A DNA stretch of 20,465 nucleotides from an uncultured Oscillospiraceae bacterium (GCA_910587785.1 CAJUOA010000062.1:1-20465); one strand, 5' to 3'. Positions 1-5,928 are shown, counted from the first letter of the stretch. Program-made: numbers and translations. The notes: a model not told the origin generated them from the letters alone.

Positions 1-64
1 GGGGATAGAAGACCTCCACCTCCGAGAGGTTCGCCATGTAGGCGGTGTCGTAGCATCGTCTCAC
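1..64 (-). CDS. Possible partial coding region running off the left edge (unidentified)
   Basis: Read on the minus strand from a GTG at 64 leftwards, the edge encodes a short peptide beginning MRRCYDTAYMANLSEV, with no stop before position 1. After the first few codons almost every third base is G or C, the codon habit of the genuine genes here. The same frame stays open to the right through the hairpin at 71-116, so the real start is unclear. I recognise no family. It could be the beginning of a gene outside the window or an accidental open frame. Confidence is low because only about 21 codons are visible and a terminator lies immediately upstream. Confidence 0.2.
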   Translation of the reverse strand, partial: MRRCYDTAYMANLSEVEVFYP

Positions 65-70
65 CTCGCA

Positions 71-116
71 AAAGAAAAAGGGGTCAACTGCAGAGTAACC
101 CTCGACAGCTGACCCC
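71..116 (-). terminator. Intrinsic terminator, minus strand
   Basis: On the minus strand, GGGGTCAGCTG (116-106) pairs over 11 positions, one a G-U wobble, with CAGTTGACCCC (90-80). It is followed at once by TTTTTCTTT (79-71). There is no T-run on the plus side, so it works leftwards only. It is the first convincing terminator downstream of the minus-strand promoter at 409-437 and probably ends the antisense RNA that crosses the small toxin-like gene. Confidence 0.65.
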
Positions 117-159
117 GTTCGGTCCTTCCCGCCCAACGTTTCGGGCGAAGTTCGCTATT

Positions 160-185
160 GCATTTTTGACAGGATATGTTATATT
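160..185 (+). promoter_or_regulatory. Probable promoter of the small toxin-like gene
   Basis: The AT-rich stretch at 150-190 contains TATATT (180-185) as a -10 candidate. A TTGCAT-like -35 (about 158-163) sits 16 nt upstream. A perfect TTGACA (166-171) is also present but has no good -10 at 16-18 nt, so the exact pairing is ambiguous. The site is about 45 bp upstream of the ATG at 231. Confidence 0.45.
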
Positions 186-204
186 CTTTTCGCAGGAGGG
201 GCGG

Positions 205-229
205 GGCCAACTCCGAAAGGAGTGAGGCC
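205..229 (+). promoter_or_regulatory. Hairpin enclosing the Shine-Dalgarno of the toxin-like gene
   Basis: CTCC (211-214), a GAAA tetraloop (215-218) and GGAG (219-222) form a stem whose 3' strand is the ribosome binding site itself. An outer GGCC/GGCC pairing (205-208 with 226-229) extends it across a small internal loop. The ATG follows at 231. Sequestration of the Shine-Dalgarno in the primary transcript is a known way of holding type I toxin mRNAs silent; that role here is inferred from the fold. Confidence 0.5.
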
Positions 230-230
230 T

Positions 231-308
231 ATGAGTGTGGCTGACACCATTGCACCACTTATGCTCGTAATTGCGGCAATCGCTTTGGGCAGCAGCCTAA
301 AGAAATAA
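231..308 (+). CDS. Small hydrophobic peptide, holin-like type I toxin candidate
   Basis: This is a 25-residue open frame starting MSVADTIAPLM and ending GSSLKK. Its AAAGGAG ribosome binding site (216-222) is 8 nt before the ATG. Residues 7-20 form a single hydrophobic segment rich in Ile, Ala, Leu and Val, preceded by one acidic residue and followed by a basic Lys-Lys tail. That matches the layout of short membrane toxins annotated in Firmicutes as putative holin-like toxins, and of TxpA/BsrG-type type I toxins, which insert in the cytoplasmic membrane. The locus has the expected extras: a hairpin over the ribosome binding site and a consensus convergent promoter about 100 bp past the stop. 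The family assignment rests on length, composition and arrangement, since the peptide is too short for domain evidence. It could instead be a harmless small membrane peptide. Confidence 0.6.
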   Translation: MSVADTIAPLMLVIAAIALGSSLKK

Positions 309-370
309 CCGCCCCCTGACCCCTAGGCAAGAAGCGGCAATTTCATGCAATCATATCCGAGTCGGCCGCT

Positions 371-389
371 CCCTGTCTCGCACACAGGG
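371..389. other. Stem-loop shared by the toxin mRNA 3' end and the antisense RNA 5' end
   Basis: CCCTGT (371-376) pairs perfectly with ACAGGG (384-389) around a 7-nt loop. On the plus strand it would lie in the 3' untranslated region of the small toxin-like gene. On the minus strand it falls within the first few tens of nucleotides of the predicted antisense RNA. A loop present in both complementary RNAs is a plausible first-contact site between them. No strong T-run follows on the plus strand, so termination of the toxin mRNA here is uncertain. Confidence 0.35.
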
Positions 390-408
390 TGACCGCCTCT
401 CTTGTTTG

Positions 409-437
409 ATTATAGCCGCTTGGTGGTCGTTTGTCAA
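409..437 (-). promoter_or_regulatory. Consensus sigma-A promoter, minus strand (antisense RNA)
   Basis: On the minus strand this reads TTGACA (437-432), a 17-nt spacer, then TATAAT (414-409): a perfect match to the housekeeping promoter in both boxes and the spacing. It points left, towards the 25-residue toxin-like gene, and no minus-strand protein gene begins near it. A perfect promoter would give constant high expression, as expected of an antitoxin RNA. Confidence 0.75.
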
Positions 438-492
438 GTCATTTCCTACGTTAGGAAGTTTTTCAAATTTTCCCAGATCGTCACATCTTTGG

Positions 493-521
493 TTGACGGG
501 CGGGCGGTGCTGGTATATAAT
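493..521 (+). promoter_or_regulatory. Sigma-A promoter of the methyltransferase-ecf-truA operon
   Basis: TTGACG (493-498), a 17-nt spacer and TATAAT (516-521) form a near-consensus housekeeping promoter. The -10 lies 34 bp before the chosen ATG at 556, giving a leader of about 27 nt. The genes downstream are closely spaced to at least 5928 and probably to 7924, so this is the likely main promoter of the cluster. Confidence 0.8.
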
Positions 522-535
522 GAGGTGATTTTTGG

Positions 536-544
536 AAGGTGAGG
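536..544 (+). promoter_or_regulatory. Ribosome binding site deciding the methyltransferase start
   Basis: AAGGTGAGG at 536-544 is 11 nt before the ATG at 556. The in-frame TTG at 532 lies upstream of this site and has no ribosome binding site of its own, so 556 is preferred. Confidence 0.6.
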
Positions 545-555
545 CGGGGAAAACT

Positions 556-1422
556 ATGTGGATCGCGAACGGCTGGAAGGACTATGAGCTCATCGACTGC
601 GGCGGCGGGGAGAAGCTGGAGCGCTGGGGGGACAAGCTCCTGGTGCGGCCGGACCCCCAGGCCATTTGGCCTGCCGTGGGGGAGCACCCGGGCTGGAGGA
701 GGCCGGACGGCCGCTATCAGCGCTCCAGCTCCGGCGGCGGGAGCTGGGAGAAGGGCCGTCTGCCCGGGCAGTGGCAGGTGCGGTATAAGAACCTGACCTT
801 CCAGGTCAAGCCCATGAACTTCAAGCACACCGGCCTCTTCCCCGAGCAGGCGGTGAACTGGGACTTCGCCCAGGAGCGCATCCGTGCCGCCGGCCGGCCG
901 GTGAGCGTTTTGAACCTCTTCGCCTATACCGGGGCGGCCAGCGCGGCCTGTGCCACCGCGGGCGCCAGCGTCTGCCATGTGGACGCGGCCAAGGGCATGG
1001 TCCAGTGGGCCCGGGAGAACGCCAGGGCCTCCGGCCTGGAGGACGCCCCCATCCGCTGGATTGTGGACGACTGCGCCAAGTTCGTGGAGCGGGAGATCCG
1101 CCGGGGGCGGCGCTACGACGCTATCATCATGGACCCCCCCAGCTATGGCCGGGGCCCCACCGGCGAGGTCTGGAAGCTGGAGGAGAGCCTCTACCCCTTC
1201 GTAGAGCTCTGCGCGGGGGTGCTCTCGGACGAGCCGCTGTTCATTATCCTCAACTCCTATACCACCGGCCTGGCCCCTAGCGTGCTGACCTATATCCTGG
1301 AGACAGTGGTCTCCAGGCGCTTCGGCGGGCATACCGTCAGCGATGAGATCGGCCTGCCGGTCACGGAGACGGGCCTGGTCCTCCCCTGCGGGGCGGCTGG
1401 ACGCTGGGTGGGAGACCGCTAG
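556..1422 (+). CDS. Class I SAM-dependent methyltransferase (RlmI-like, probable RNA methyltransferase)
   Basis: The 288-residue product starts MWIANGWKDYELIDCG. It has the Rossmann-fold methyltransferase signature of the Methyltrans_SAM family: a HTGLFPEQ segment (91-98), the SAM-binding glycine motif LNLFAYTGAAS (119-129), an acidic HVD at the end of the next strand (141-143) and the active-site DPPSYGRG (193-200). Relatives with this motif order modify 23S rRNA cytosines (RlmI type), but the N-terminal PUA domain of RlmI is absent and I see no obvious catalytic Cys pair, so the substrate base is not settled. It is the first gene after the promoter at 493-521. The VanZ-like gene begins 2 bp after its stop, consistent with co-transcription. 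Confidence 0.85.
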   Translation: MWIANGWKDYELIDCGGGEKLERWGDKLLVRPDPQAIWPAVGEHPGWRRPDGRYQRSSSGGGSWEKGRLPGQWQVRYKNLTFQVKPMNFKHTGLFPEQAVNWDFAQERIRAAGRPVSVLNLFAYTGAASAACATAGASVCHVDAAKGMVQWARENARASGLEDAPIRWIVDDCAKFVEREIRRGRRYDAIIMDPPSYGRGPTGEVWKLEESLYPFVELCAGVLSDEPLFIILNSYTTGLAPSVLTYILETVVSRRFGGHTVSDEIGLPVTETGLVLPCGAAGRWVGDR

Positions 1423-1423
1423 A

Positions 1424-2014
1424 ATGAAGCGGGTCCTTCACTATCTGCTCTATATGACGCCCGGTCTGGCGTTCGGCGCGCTGGTGTTCCTGGTCCTGTT
1501 CCGGTACCGGAGGCGCAGGCTGGAGGCCCGGGGACTGCACAGCAGCGCTCTTCGGGAGTGCGGGGTCTGCCTCTTCTGGATGTACTGCGGCGGCATGGCG
1601 GCGGTCACGCTGTTCCCGGGGCCCGGATGGCTCCTGGACATCCTGCGGGGAGCGGACCATGTGCCCCTGTTTGATCTGGGAGGCTTGGACCGGCGGGTGA
1701 GCCTGCTCCCCTTCAGCGACCTGGACAGCGGCTTCAACCTCGCCGGAAACATCGTCATGTTCCTGCCCTTCGGCTTTCTCACCGCCCTGCTGTGGCGGGG
1801 CTGGACCTGGAAAAGGGCACTGTTCCTGGGCCTTGCCATTACGGCAGGCATCGAGTGCTGGCAGATCTTCGTGGGCCGGTACTTCGATATCGACGACATC
1901 ATCTTAAACGCCCTGGGCGTGCTGAGCGGCTATCTGCTCTGGGCGCTTTTGCGGAGGGCCGCGCCCGGTTTTGCGGAGCGGTTCTATATAATAAAGGAGA
2001 ACTCCCATGGATGA
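1424..2014 (+). CDS. VanZ-like integral membrane protein
   Basis: The 196-residue product starts MKRVLHYLLYMTPG. The frame is open further upstream, to 1343, but that would overlap the preceding gene; the ATG at 1424 has GGTGGGAG upstream (1406-1413) and sits 2 bp after the previous stop. The protein has about four or five hydrophobic segments. Its C-terminal half carries the VanZ family pattern: FNLAGNIVMFLPFGF, then an ITAGIECWQ helix and an RYFDIDDIILNALG segment with conserved acidic residues. Many VanZ-like proteins have no link to glycopeptide resistance, and with no van genes here that role should not be assumed. Its last 8 bp overlap the acetyltransferase gene, implying translational coupling. 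Confidence 0.85.
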   Translation: MKRVLHYLLYMTPGLAFGALVFLVLFRYRRRRLEARGLHSSALRECGVCLFWMYCGGMAAVTLFPGPGWLLDILRGADHVPLFDLGGLDRRVSLLPFSDLDSGFNLAGNIVMFLPFGFLTALLWRGWTWKRALFLGLAITAGIECWQIFVGRYFDIDDIILNALGVLSGYLLWALLRRAAPGFAERFYIIKENSHG

Positions 2015-2531
2015 ATTGTATTTGGCAGTGCCTTCCCCGGCCTACAAGGAGCAGGTCATGGCCTTCAAGGCGGAGATGCTGGAGCACGCCGACAGCTTCG
2101 ACGGCTGTTCCGGCCTCAACGAGGTGGACACCTACGAGGAGTGGCTGGACTTCCATGGCCGGGAGGCGCGCAAGGGCTGGGTGCCCTCCCGCACCTGGGT
2201 GACCGTCCGGCGGTCCGACGGCCGGGTGGTGGGCATCGTCAACTTCCGCACCCCTCTGACGGAGTTCCTGCTCCAATTCGGCGGGCACATCGGCTACTGT
2301 ATCCGTCCGTCGGAGCGGCGGAAGGGCTACGCCAAGGAACAGCTCCGTCTGACCCTGGAGAAATGCCGGGCGGCGGGAGAGAAACGGGTCCTGCTGACCT
2401 GCGACCCCGATACCGCGTCGGAAAAAATCATTCTTGCCAACGGCGGTGTGCTGGAAAACGAGGTGGAGGATGTTCCGGGCCTTGGGAAGAGCGGGACCAT
2501 CCGCCGCTACTGGATTACCATAGAATCATGA
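2007..2531 (+). CDS. GNAT-family N-acetyltransferase
   Basis: The 174-residue product starts MDELYLAVPSPAYKEQ, and AAGGAG at 1993-1998 is a good ribosome binding site. It fits the GNAT acyltransferase fold: strand VVGIVNFRTP, then GHIGYCIRPSERRKGYAKEQL, which contains the acetyl-CoA pyrophosphate-binding R-x-x-G-Y-A loop. Next come a strand VLLTCDPDTASEKIILANGG and a C-terminal RRYWI strand. Such enzymes transfer an acetyl group from acetyl-CoA to an amine; the substrate cannot be read from the sequence. It overlaps the VanZ-like gene by 8 bp and precedes ecfA1 by 9 bp, so it rides in the same operon without an obvious functional link. Confidence 0.85.
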   Translation: MDELYLAVPSPAYKEQVMAFKAEMLEHADSFDGCSGLNEVDTYEEWLDFHGREARKGWVPSRTWVTVRRSDGRVVGIVNFRTPLTEFLLQFGGHIGYCIRPSERRKGYAKEQLRLTLEKCRAAGEKRVLLTCDPDTASEKIILANGGVLENEVEDVPGLGKSGTIRRYWITIES

Positions 2532-2540
2532 GGGAGCCGC

Positions 2541-3386
2541 ATGAGTGAAATCATCAAAACAGAACATCTGACCTTCTCCTACCCCCCCGACGAGGGGAAG
2601 GAGCCGGTCCTGGCCCTGGGGGGCGTGAGCCTCAGCATCGAACAGGGCAGCTTCGTGACCATCCTGGGCCACAACGGGTCCGGGAAGTCCACCTTAGCCA
2701 AGCATATGAACGCCGTGCTCCTCCCGGAGGGGGGCACGGTCTGGGTGGACGGCATGGACACCCGGGACGAAAGCCTCCTCCTGGAGATCCGCCGCCGGGT
2801 GGGCATGGTGTTCCAGAACCCGGACAACCAGATCGTCGCCAACGTGGTGGAGGAGGACGTGGCCTTCGGCCCGGAGAACCTGGGCGTGGCCACGGAGGAC
2901 ATCCGGGTCCGGGTGGACAGCGCCCTCCAGGCGGTGCGGATGGGGGAATTCCAGATGCACGCGCCCCACCACCTCTCCGGAGGGCAGAAGCAGCGCATCG
3001 CCATTGCGGGTGTGATTGCCATGGAGCCGAAGTGCATCGTGCTGGACGAATCCACCGCCATGCTGGACCCCCTGGGCCGCAGGGAGGTGCTGGATACGGT
3101 GAGCCGCCTCAACCGGGAGAAGGGCATCACCATCGTCCTCATCACCCACCACATGGACGAGGCCGCTCTGGCGGACCGGGTGGTGGTCATGAGCGGCGGG
3201 AGGCCGGTGATGGACGGCACGCCCCGGGAGGTGCTGGTGCGGGTGGAGGAGCTCCGGGCCATCGGCCTGGACGCGCCCCACACCGTGGAGCTCCTCCACG
3301 GATTGCGCCAGGACGGCTTCGACGTGCCCCTGGACGCCCTGGGCATCGGGGAGTGCGCGGAGGCCATCGTCCAAGCGCTTGCGTAA
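2541..3386 (+). CDS. ecfA1: Energy-coupling factor transporter ATPase EcfA1
   Basis: This is a 281-residue ABC ATPase of the energy-coupling-factor (ECF) importer group, acting on the inner face of the membrane to power uptake of vitamins or metal ions. It has Walker A GHNGSGKST (43-51), the Q-loop Gln92 in FQNPDNQ, signature LSGGQKQR (145-152), Walker B CIVLDE (165-170) with the catalytic Glu, and the switch His in THHMDE (about 203). FQNPDNQIV and the AVRMGEF region are typical of EcfA/CbiO ATPases. It pairs with the second ATPase at 3497 and the membrane protein at 4357. No S component is encoded nearby, so this is probably a shared (group II) module serving several S components elsewhere in the genome. 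The numbering of the two EcfA subunits follows gene order. Confidence 0.93.
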   Translation: MSEIIKTEHLTFSYPPDEGKEPVLALGGVSLSIEQGSFVTILGHNGSGKSTLAKHMNAVLLPEGGTVWVDGMDTRDESLLLEIRRRVGMVFQNPDNQIVANVVEEDVAFGPENLGVATEDIRVRVDSALQAVRMGEFQMHAPHHLSGGQKQRIAIAGVIAMEPKCIVLDESTAMLDPLGRREVLDTVSRLNREKGITIVLITHHMDEAALADRVVVMSGGRPVMDGTPREVLVRVEELRAIGLDAPHTVELLHGLRQDGFDVPLDALGIGECAEAIVQALA

Positions 3387-3396
3387 GGGCCCATAA

Positions 3397-3471
3397 GCAA
3401 AGCGCAGCTTTGCGCAAAAAGTTTTTTCTTTTCTGCTTCTCTTTTCTTTTGTCCACAAAAGAAAAGAGAAG
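3397..3471 (+). repeat. Dispersed two-hairpin repeat, copy 1 (inside the ecf operon)
   Basis: From left to right the element has a small hairpin GCAAAGC-GCA-GCTTTGC (3397-3413), a linker of As and pyrimidines (3414-3435), and a 17-bp perfect palindrome arm CTTCTCTTTTCTTTTGT (3436-3452) with its complement at 3455-3471. A nearly identical element lies at 12449-12526 in the opposite orientation. This copy fills most of the 110-bp gap between ecfA1 and ecfA2, beginning 10 bp after the ecfA1 stop and ending 12 bp before the ecfA2 ribosome binding site. It encodes nothing recognisable. A REP/MITE-like non-autonomous element or a processed RNA structure both fit. Confidence 0.85.
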
Positions 3472-3483
3472 GTATGCCGAAAC

Positions 3484-3489
3484 GGAGGT
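3484..3489 (+). promoter_or_regulatory. Ribosome binding site fixing the TTG start of ecfA2
   Basis: A perfect GGAGGT lies 7 nt before the TTG at 3497. There is no ATG or GTG between it and the start of the conserved EcfA domain, so the TTG is the start despite being a rare codon. Confidence 0.8.
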
Positions 3490-3496
3490 ACCGATA

Positions 3497-4357
3497 TTGA
3501 ACCCTATCATTCGCGTGGAAAACCTGACCCACACCTACGGCATCGACACGCCCTTCTGCCGCAGCGCGGTGGACAGCGTAAGCATGGAAATTTATGAGGG
3601 GGAGTTCCTGGGCATCATCGGCCATACGGGGTCCGGGAAGAGCACCCTCATCCAGCACTTCAACGGCCTCTTAAAGCCCACCAGCGGCTCCATCTACCTC
3701 CGGGACCGGGACATCTGGGCGGACCCGAAAAAAATACGGGACGTGCGCTTCCAGGTGGGGCTGGTGTTCCAGTACCCGGAGTACCAGCTCTTTGAGGAGA
3801 CGGTATACAAGGACATCGCCTTCGGCCCGAAGAACATGGGCCTGGACGAGGCGGAGGTGGACCGGCGGGTCCGGGCCTCGGCGGCTTTCGCGGGGCTGGG
3901 GGAGGACCTTTTGGACAAGTCCCCCTTCGACCTCTCCGGCGGGCAGAAGCGGCGGGTGGCCATCGCGGGGGTCATCGCCATGGAGCCGGCGGTACTGATC
4001 CTGGACGAGCCCTCGGCGGGGCTGGACCCGGCGGGGCGGCGGAGCCTCCTGGAGAACATCCGCGCCTACCACAGGGAGCGGGGCACCACCGTAGTGATGG
4101 TCAGCCACAGCATGGACGAGGTGGCGGAGAACGTCGACCGCATCATCGCCCTTGCCAACGCGGGCGTGGTCATGAGCGGCACGCCCCATGAGGTGTTCAG
4201 CCGGGCCCGGGAGCTTATGGACGTGGGGCTCAACGTGCCCCAGGTGACTCAGGTGGCCATGGAGCTGCGCCGGAGGGGCGTGGACGTGGACCCCGCTGTG
4301 TACACGGTGGCGGACCTGCGCCGGGCCCTGGGCGCGCTGAAGGAGGTGGGCCGCTGA
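3497..4357 (+). CDS. ecfA2: Energy-coupling factor transporter ATPase EcfA2
   Basis: This is a 286-residue partner ATPase of the ECF importer, starting at a TTG (MNPIIRVENLTHTYG). The frame is open far upstream, but that part only shadows ecfA1. It carries Walker A GHTGSGKST (42-50), Q-loop Gln92 in FQYPEYQLF, signature LSGGQKRR (146-153), Walker B AVLILDE (165-171) and the switch His204 in VSHSMDE. The FQYPEYQLFEETVYKDIAFG stretch is characteristic of EcfA2. It should heterodimerise with EcfA1 and dock on EcfT. The last base of its stop codon is the first base of the ecfT ATG, so translation of the two is coupled. Separation from ecfA1 by a hairpin repeat is unusual. Confidence 0.92.
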   Translation: MNPIIRVENLTHTYGIDTPFCRSAVDSVSMEIYEGEFLGIIGHTGSGKSTLIQHFNGLLKPTSGSIYLRDRDIWADPKKIRDVRFQVGLVFQYPEYQLFEETVYKDIAFGPKNMGLDEAEVDRRVRASAAFAGLGEDLLDKSPFDLSGGQKRRVAIAGVIAMEPAVLILDEPSAGLDPAGRRSLLENIRAYHRERGTTVVMVSHSMDEVAENVDRIIALANAGVVMSGTPHEVFSRARELMDVGLNVPQVTQVAMELRRRGVDVDPAVYTVADLRRALGALKEVGR

Positions 4358-5160
4358 TGCTGAAGGATATCACGCTGGGTCAATACTTCCCCGGGACCTC
4401 CCTGGCCCACCGCCTGGACCCCAGGACGAAGCTCCTCCTCACGGTCATCTACATCGTGGCCCTCTTCTGCGCCAAGTCTTTTTTCTCCTATCTGCTCATC
4501 GCCCTGGTGCTCTTTACCGGCATCAAGGTCTCCGGCGTGGCCCCCAAGGCCCTGGTCCGGGGGTTGAAGCCCATCCTGTTCATCATCTGCTTCACCGCCG
4601 TGCTGAACCTCTTCTACACCCCCGGGGAGACGCTGGCGTCCTTCTGGATCTTCAAGATCACGAAGGAGGGCATCTTCACCGCGTTTTTCATGGTGCTGCG
4701 CATCACCATGCTCATCATGGGCACCTTCCTTCTCACCTACACTACCAGCCCCATCGCCCTCACCGACGGCATGGAGGCCCTGCTGGGGCCCCTGAAGAGG
4801 GTGCGGGTGCCGGTCCACGAGCTGGCCATGATGATGTCCATCGCCCTGCGCTTCATCCCCACCCTCATCGAGGAGACGGACAAGATCATGTCCGCCCAGA
4901 AGGCCCGGGGCGCGGACTTTGAGAGCGGGAACCTCATCGAGCGGGCCAAGGCCCTGGTGCCCATCCTGGTGCCCCTCTTCATCAGCGCCTTCCGCCGGGC
5001 CGACGAGCTGGCGGTGGCCATGGAGTGCCGCTGCTACCACGGCGGCGAGGGGCGCACGAAGCTCCACGTCCTTCGCTACAAGCCCCGGGACTACCTGGTC
5101 CTTGCCGCCTATGCGGCAGTGCTGGCGGGCGTGCTGGTGCTGGCGCGGTTCGGACTGTAA
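4357..5160 (+). CDS. ecfT: Energy-coupling factor transporter transmembrane protein EcfT
   Basis: The 267-residue membrane scaffold joins the two ATPases to interchangeable S components. The N terminus has the family pattern SLAHRLDPRTK (15-25), followed by several transmembrane helices. The cytoplasmic coupling helices end in ARG at 183-185 (AQKARGAD) and a second motif at 224-226 that reads CRC in AMECRCYHGGEGRT, where many relatives have ARG. Position after two EcfA genes and before truA is the classical Firmicutes order. With no S component adjacent, the substrate cannot be named; in other Clostridia such shared modules serve riboflavin, biotin, folate, thiamine and similar vitamins. The ATG overlaps the ecfA2 stop by one base. 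Confidence 0.93.
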   Translation: MLKDITLGQYFPGTSLAHRLDPRTKLLLTVIYIVALFCAKSFFSYLLIALVLFTGIKVSGVAPKALVRGLKPILFIICFTAVLNLFYTPGETLASFWIFKITKEGIFTAFFMVLRITMLIMGTFLLTYTTSPIALTDGMEALLGPLKRVRVPVHELAMMMSIALRFIPTLIEETDKIMSAQKARGADFESGNLIERAKALVPILVPLFISAFRRADELAVAMECRCYHGGEGRTKLHVLRYKPRDYLVLAAYAAVLAGVLVLARFGL

Positions 5161-5172
5161 AAGGAACATCTG

Positions 5173-5928
5173 ATGAAAAATATCGCCTTAAAACTGATGT
5201 ATAACGGCGCCGCCTACCACGGCTGGCAGGTGCAGAAGGACCTGCCCACCGTGGCGGAGACGTTGGAGAAGGCCCTCTCCTCCGTGTGCGGAGGGCGGGT
5301 GAAGGTCACCGGCTGCGGCCGCACGGACGCGGGCGTCCACGCGGAGCGGTATGTGGCCAATTTCCGCACGGACTCCCGCATCCCCTGCGAGCGCCTGCCC
5401 CTGGCGGTGAACACCCGCCTGCCGGAGGACATCGCCGTGGCGGCGGCCTTCGAGGTGGACGAGGGGTTCAACGCCATCGGCTCCTGCCTGAAAAAGGAGT
5501 ACACCTACCGCATCTACAACTCCCGCATCCACAACCCGTTCTATGTGGACCGGGCCTACTTCTACCCCAAGCGGCTGGATGAGGCGGTGATGGACCGGGC
5601 CGCCCGGGCCTTCGAGGGCAAGCACGACTTCCGAGCCGTGCGCAGTGTGGGCACGGAGACGCGGACCACCGTGCGCACCATCTACTACTGCTATGTGACA
5701 AGGAGCGCGGACCTGCTGGAATTGAAGGTCTGCGCCAACGGATTCCTGTATAATATGGTACGAGCCATCACCGGCACCGCGCTCTACGCCGCCGAGGGGA
5801 AGCTGACGCCGGAGGACATCCCGGCCATCCTCGAAAGCGGCAACCGGACCCTGGCGGGGCCCACGGTGCCCCCGGGCGGGCTGTACCTGACAAAACTCTG
5901 GTACGAGGATGAGCGGCTCAATGGCTAA
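5173..5928 (+). CDS. truA: tRNA pseudouridine(38-40) synthase TruA
   Basis: The 251-residue enzyme isomerises uridines 38-40 in the tRNA anticodon stem-loop to pseudouridine. The catalytic Asp52 sits in the invariant GCGRTDAGVHA motif (47-57). Other family segments are YNGAAYHGWQVQ (10-21), a KKEYTYRIYN strand, the FEGKHDFRAVRS region and the C-terminal FLYNMVRAITGTAL helix. The length is normal. It starts 12 bp after the ecfT stop. Unlike in Bacillus, rplM and rpsI do not follow; a DUF5711-like gene overlaps its 3' end instead. Confidence 0.95.
   Translation: MKNIALKLMYNGAAYHGWQVQKDLPTVAETLEKALSSVCGGRVKVTGCGRTDAGVHAERYVANFRTDSRIPCERLPLAVNTRLPEDIAVAAAFEVDEGFNAIGSCLKKEYTYRIYNSRIHNPFYVDRAYFYPKRLDEAVMDRAARAFEGKHDFRAVRSVGTETRTTVRTIYYCYVTRSADLLELKVCANGFLYNMVRAITGTALYAAEGKLTPEDIPAILESGNRTLAGPTVPPGGLYLTKLWYEDERLNG

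Larger units (their letters stand above)
72..402 (-). ncRNA. Predicted cis-antisense RNA (antitoxin candidate)
   Basis: This transcript is inferred from its ends: the minus-strand promoter with -10 at 409-414 implies a start near 402, and the terminator stem at 80-116 with its T-run to 71 implies an end near 72. The resulting RNA of about 330 nt is complementary to the whole toxin-like open frame, its ribosome binding site and its leader. No convincing protein frame with a good ribosome binding site was seen in it. Pairing with the toxin mRNA to block translation or trigger decay is the expected type I antitoxin role. An internal processing site or an earlier end cannot be excluded. Confidence 0.5.

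Noticed and set aside
1985..1998. TATATAATAAAGGAG as an internal promoter before the acetyltransferase gene
   Set aside because: No -35 box is found at 16-18 nt upstream, and the AT-rich bases are explained by the C-terminal codons of the VanZ-like gene and the ribosome binding site.
1424..2014. Glycopeptide resistance gene vanZ
   Set aside because: Only the family fold is shared. No vanRSHAXY genes are present, and VanZ-like proteins are common without any resistance role.
3032..3496. N-terminal extension of the ecfA2 frame by 155 codons
   Set aside because: The extension overlaps ecfA1 in another frame, is rich in Pro/Gly/Arg/His and crosses the palindromic repeat. A perfect ribosome binding site supports the TTG at 3497.
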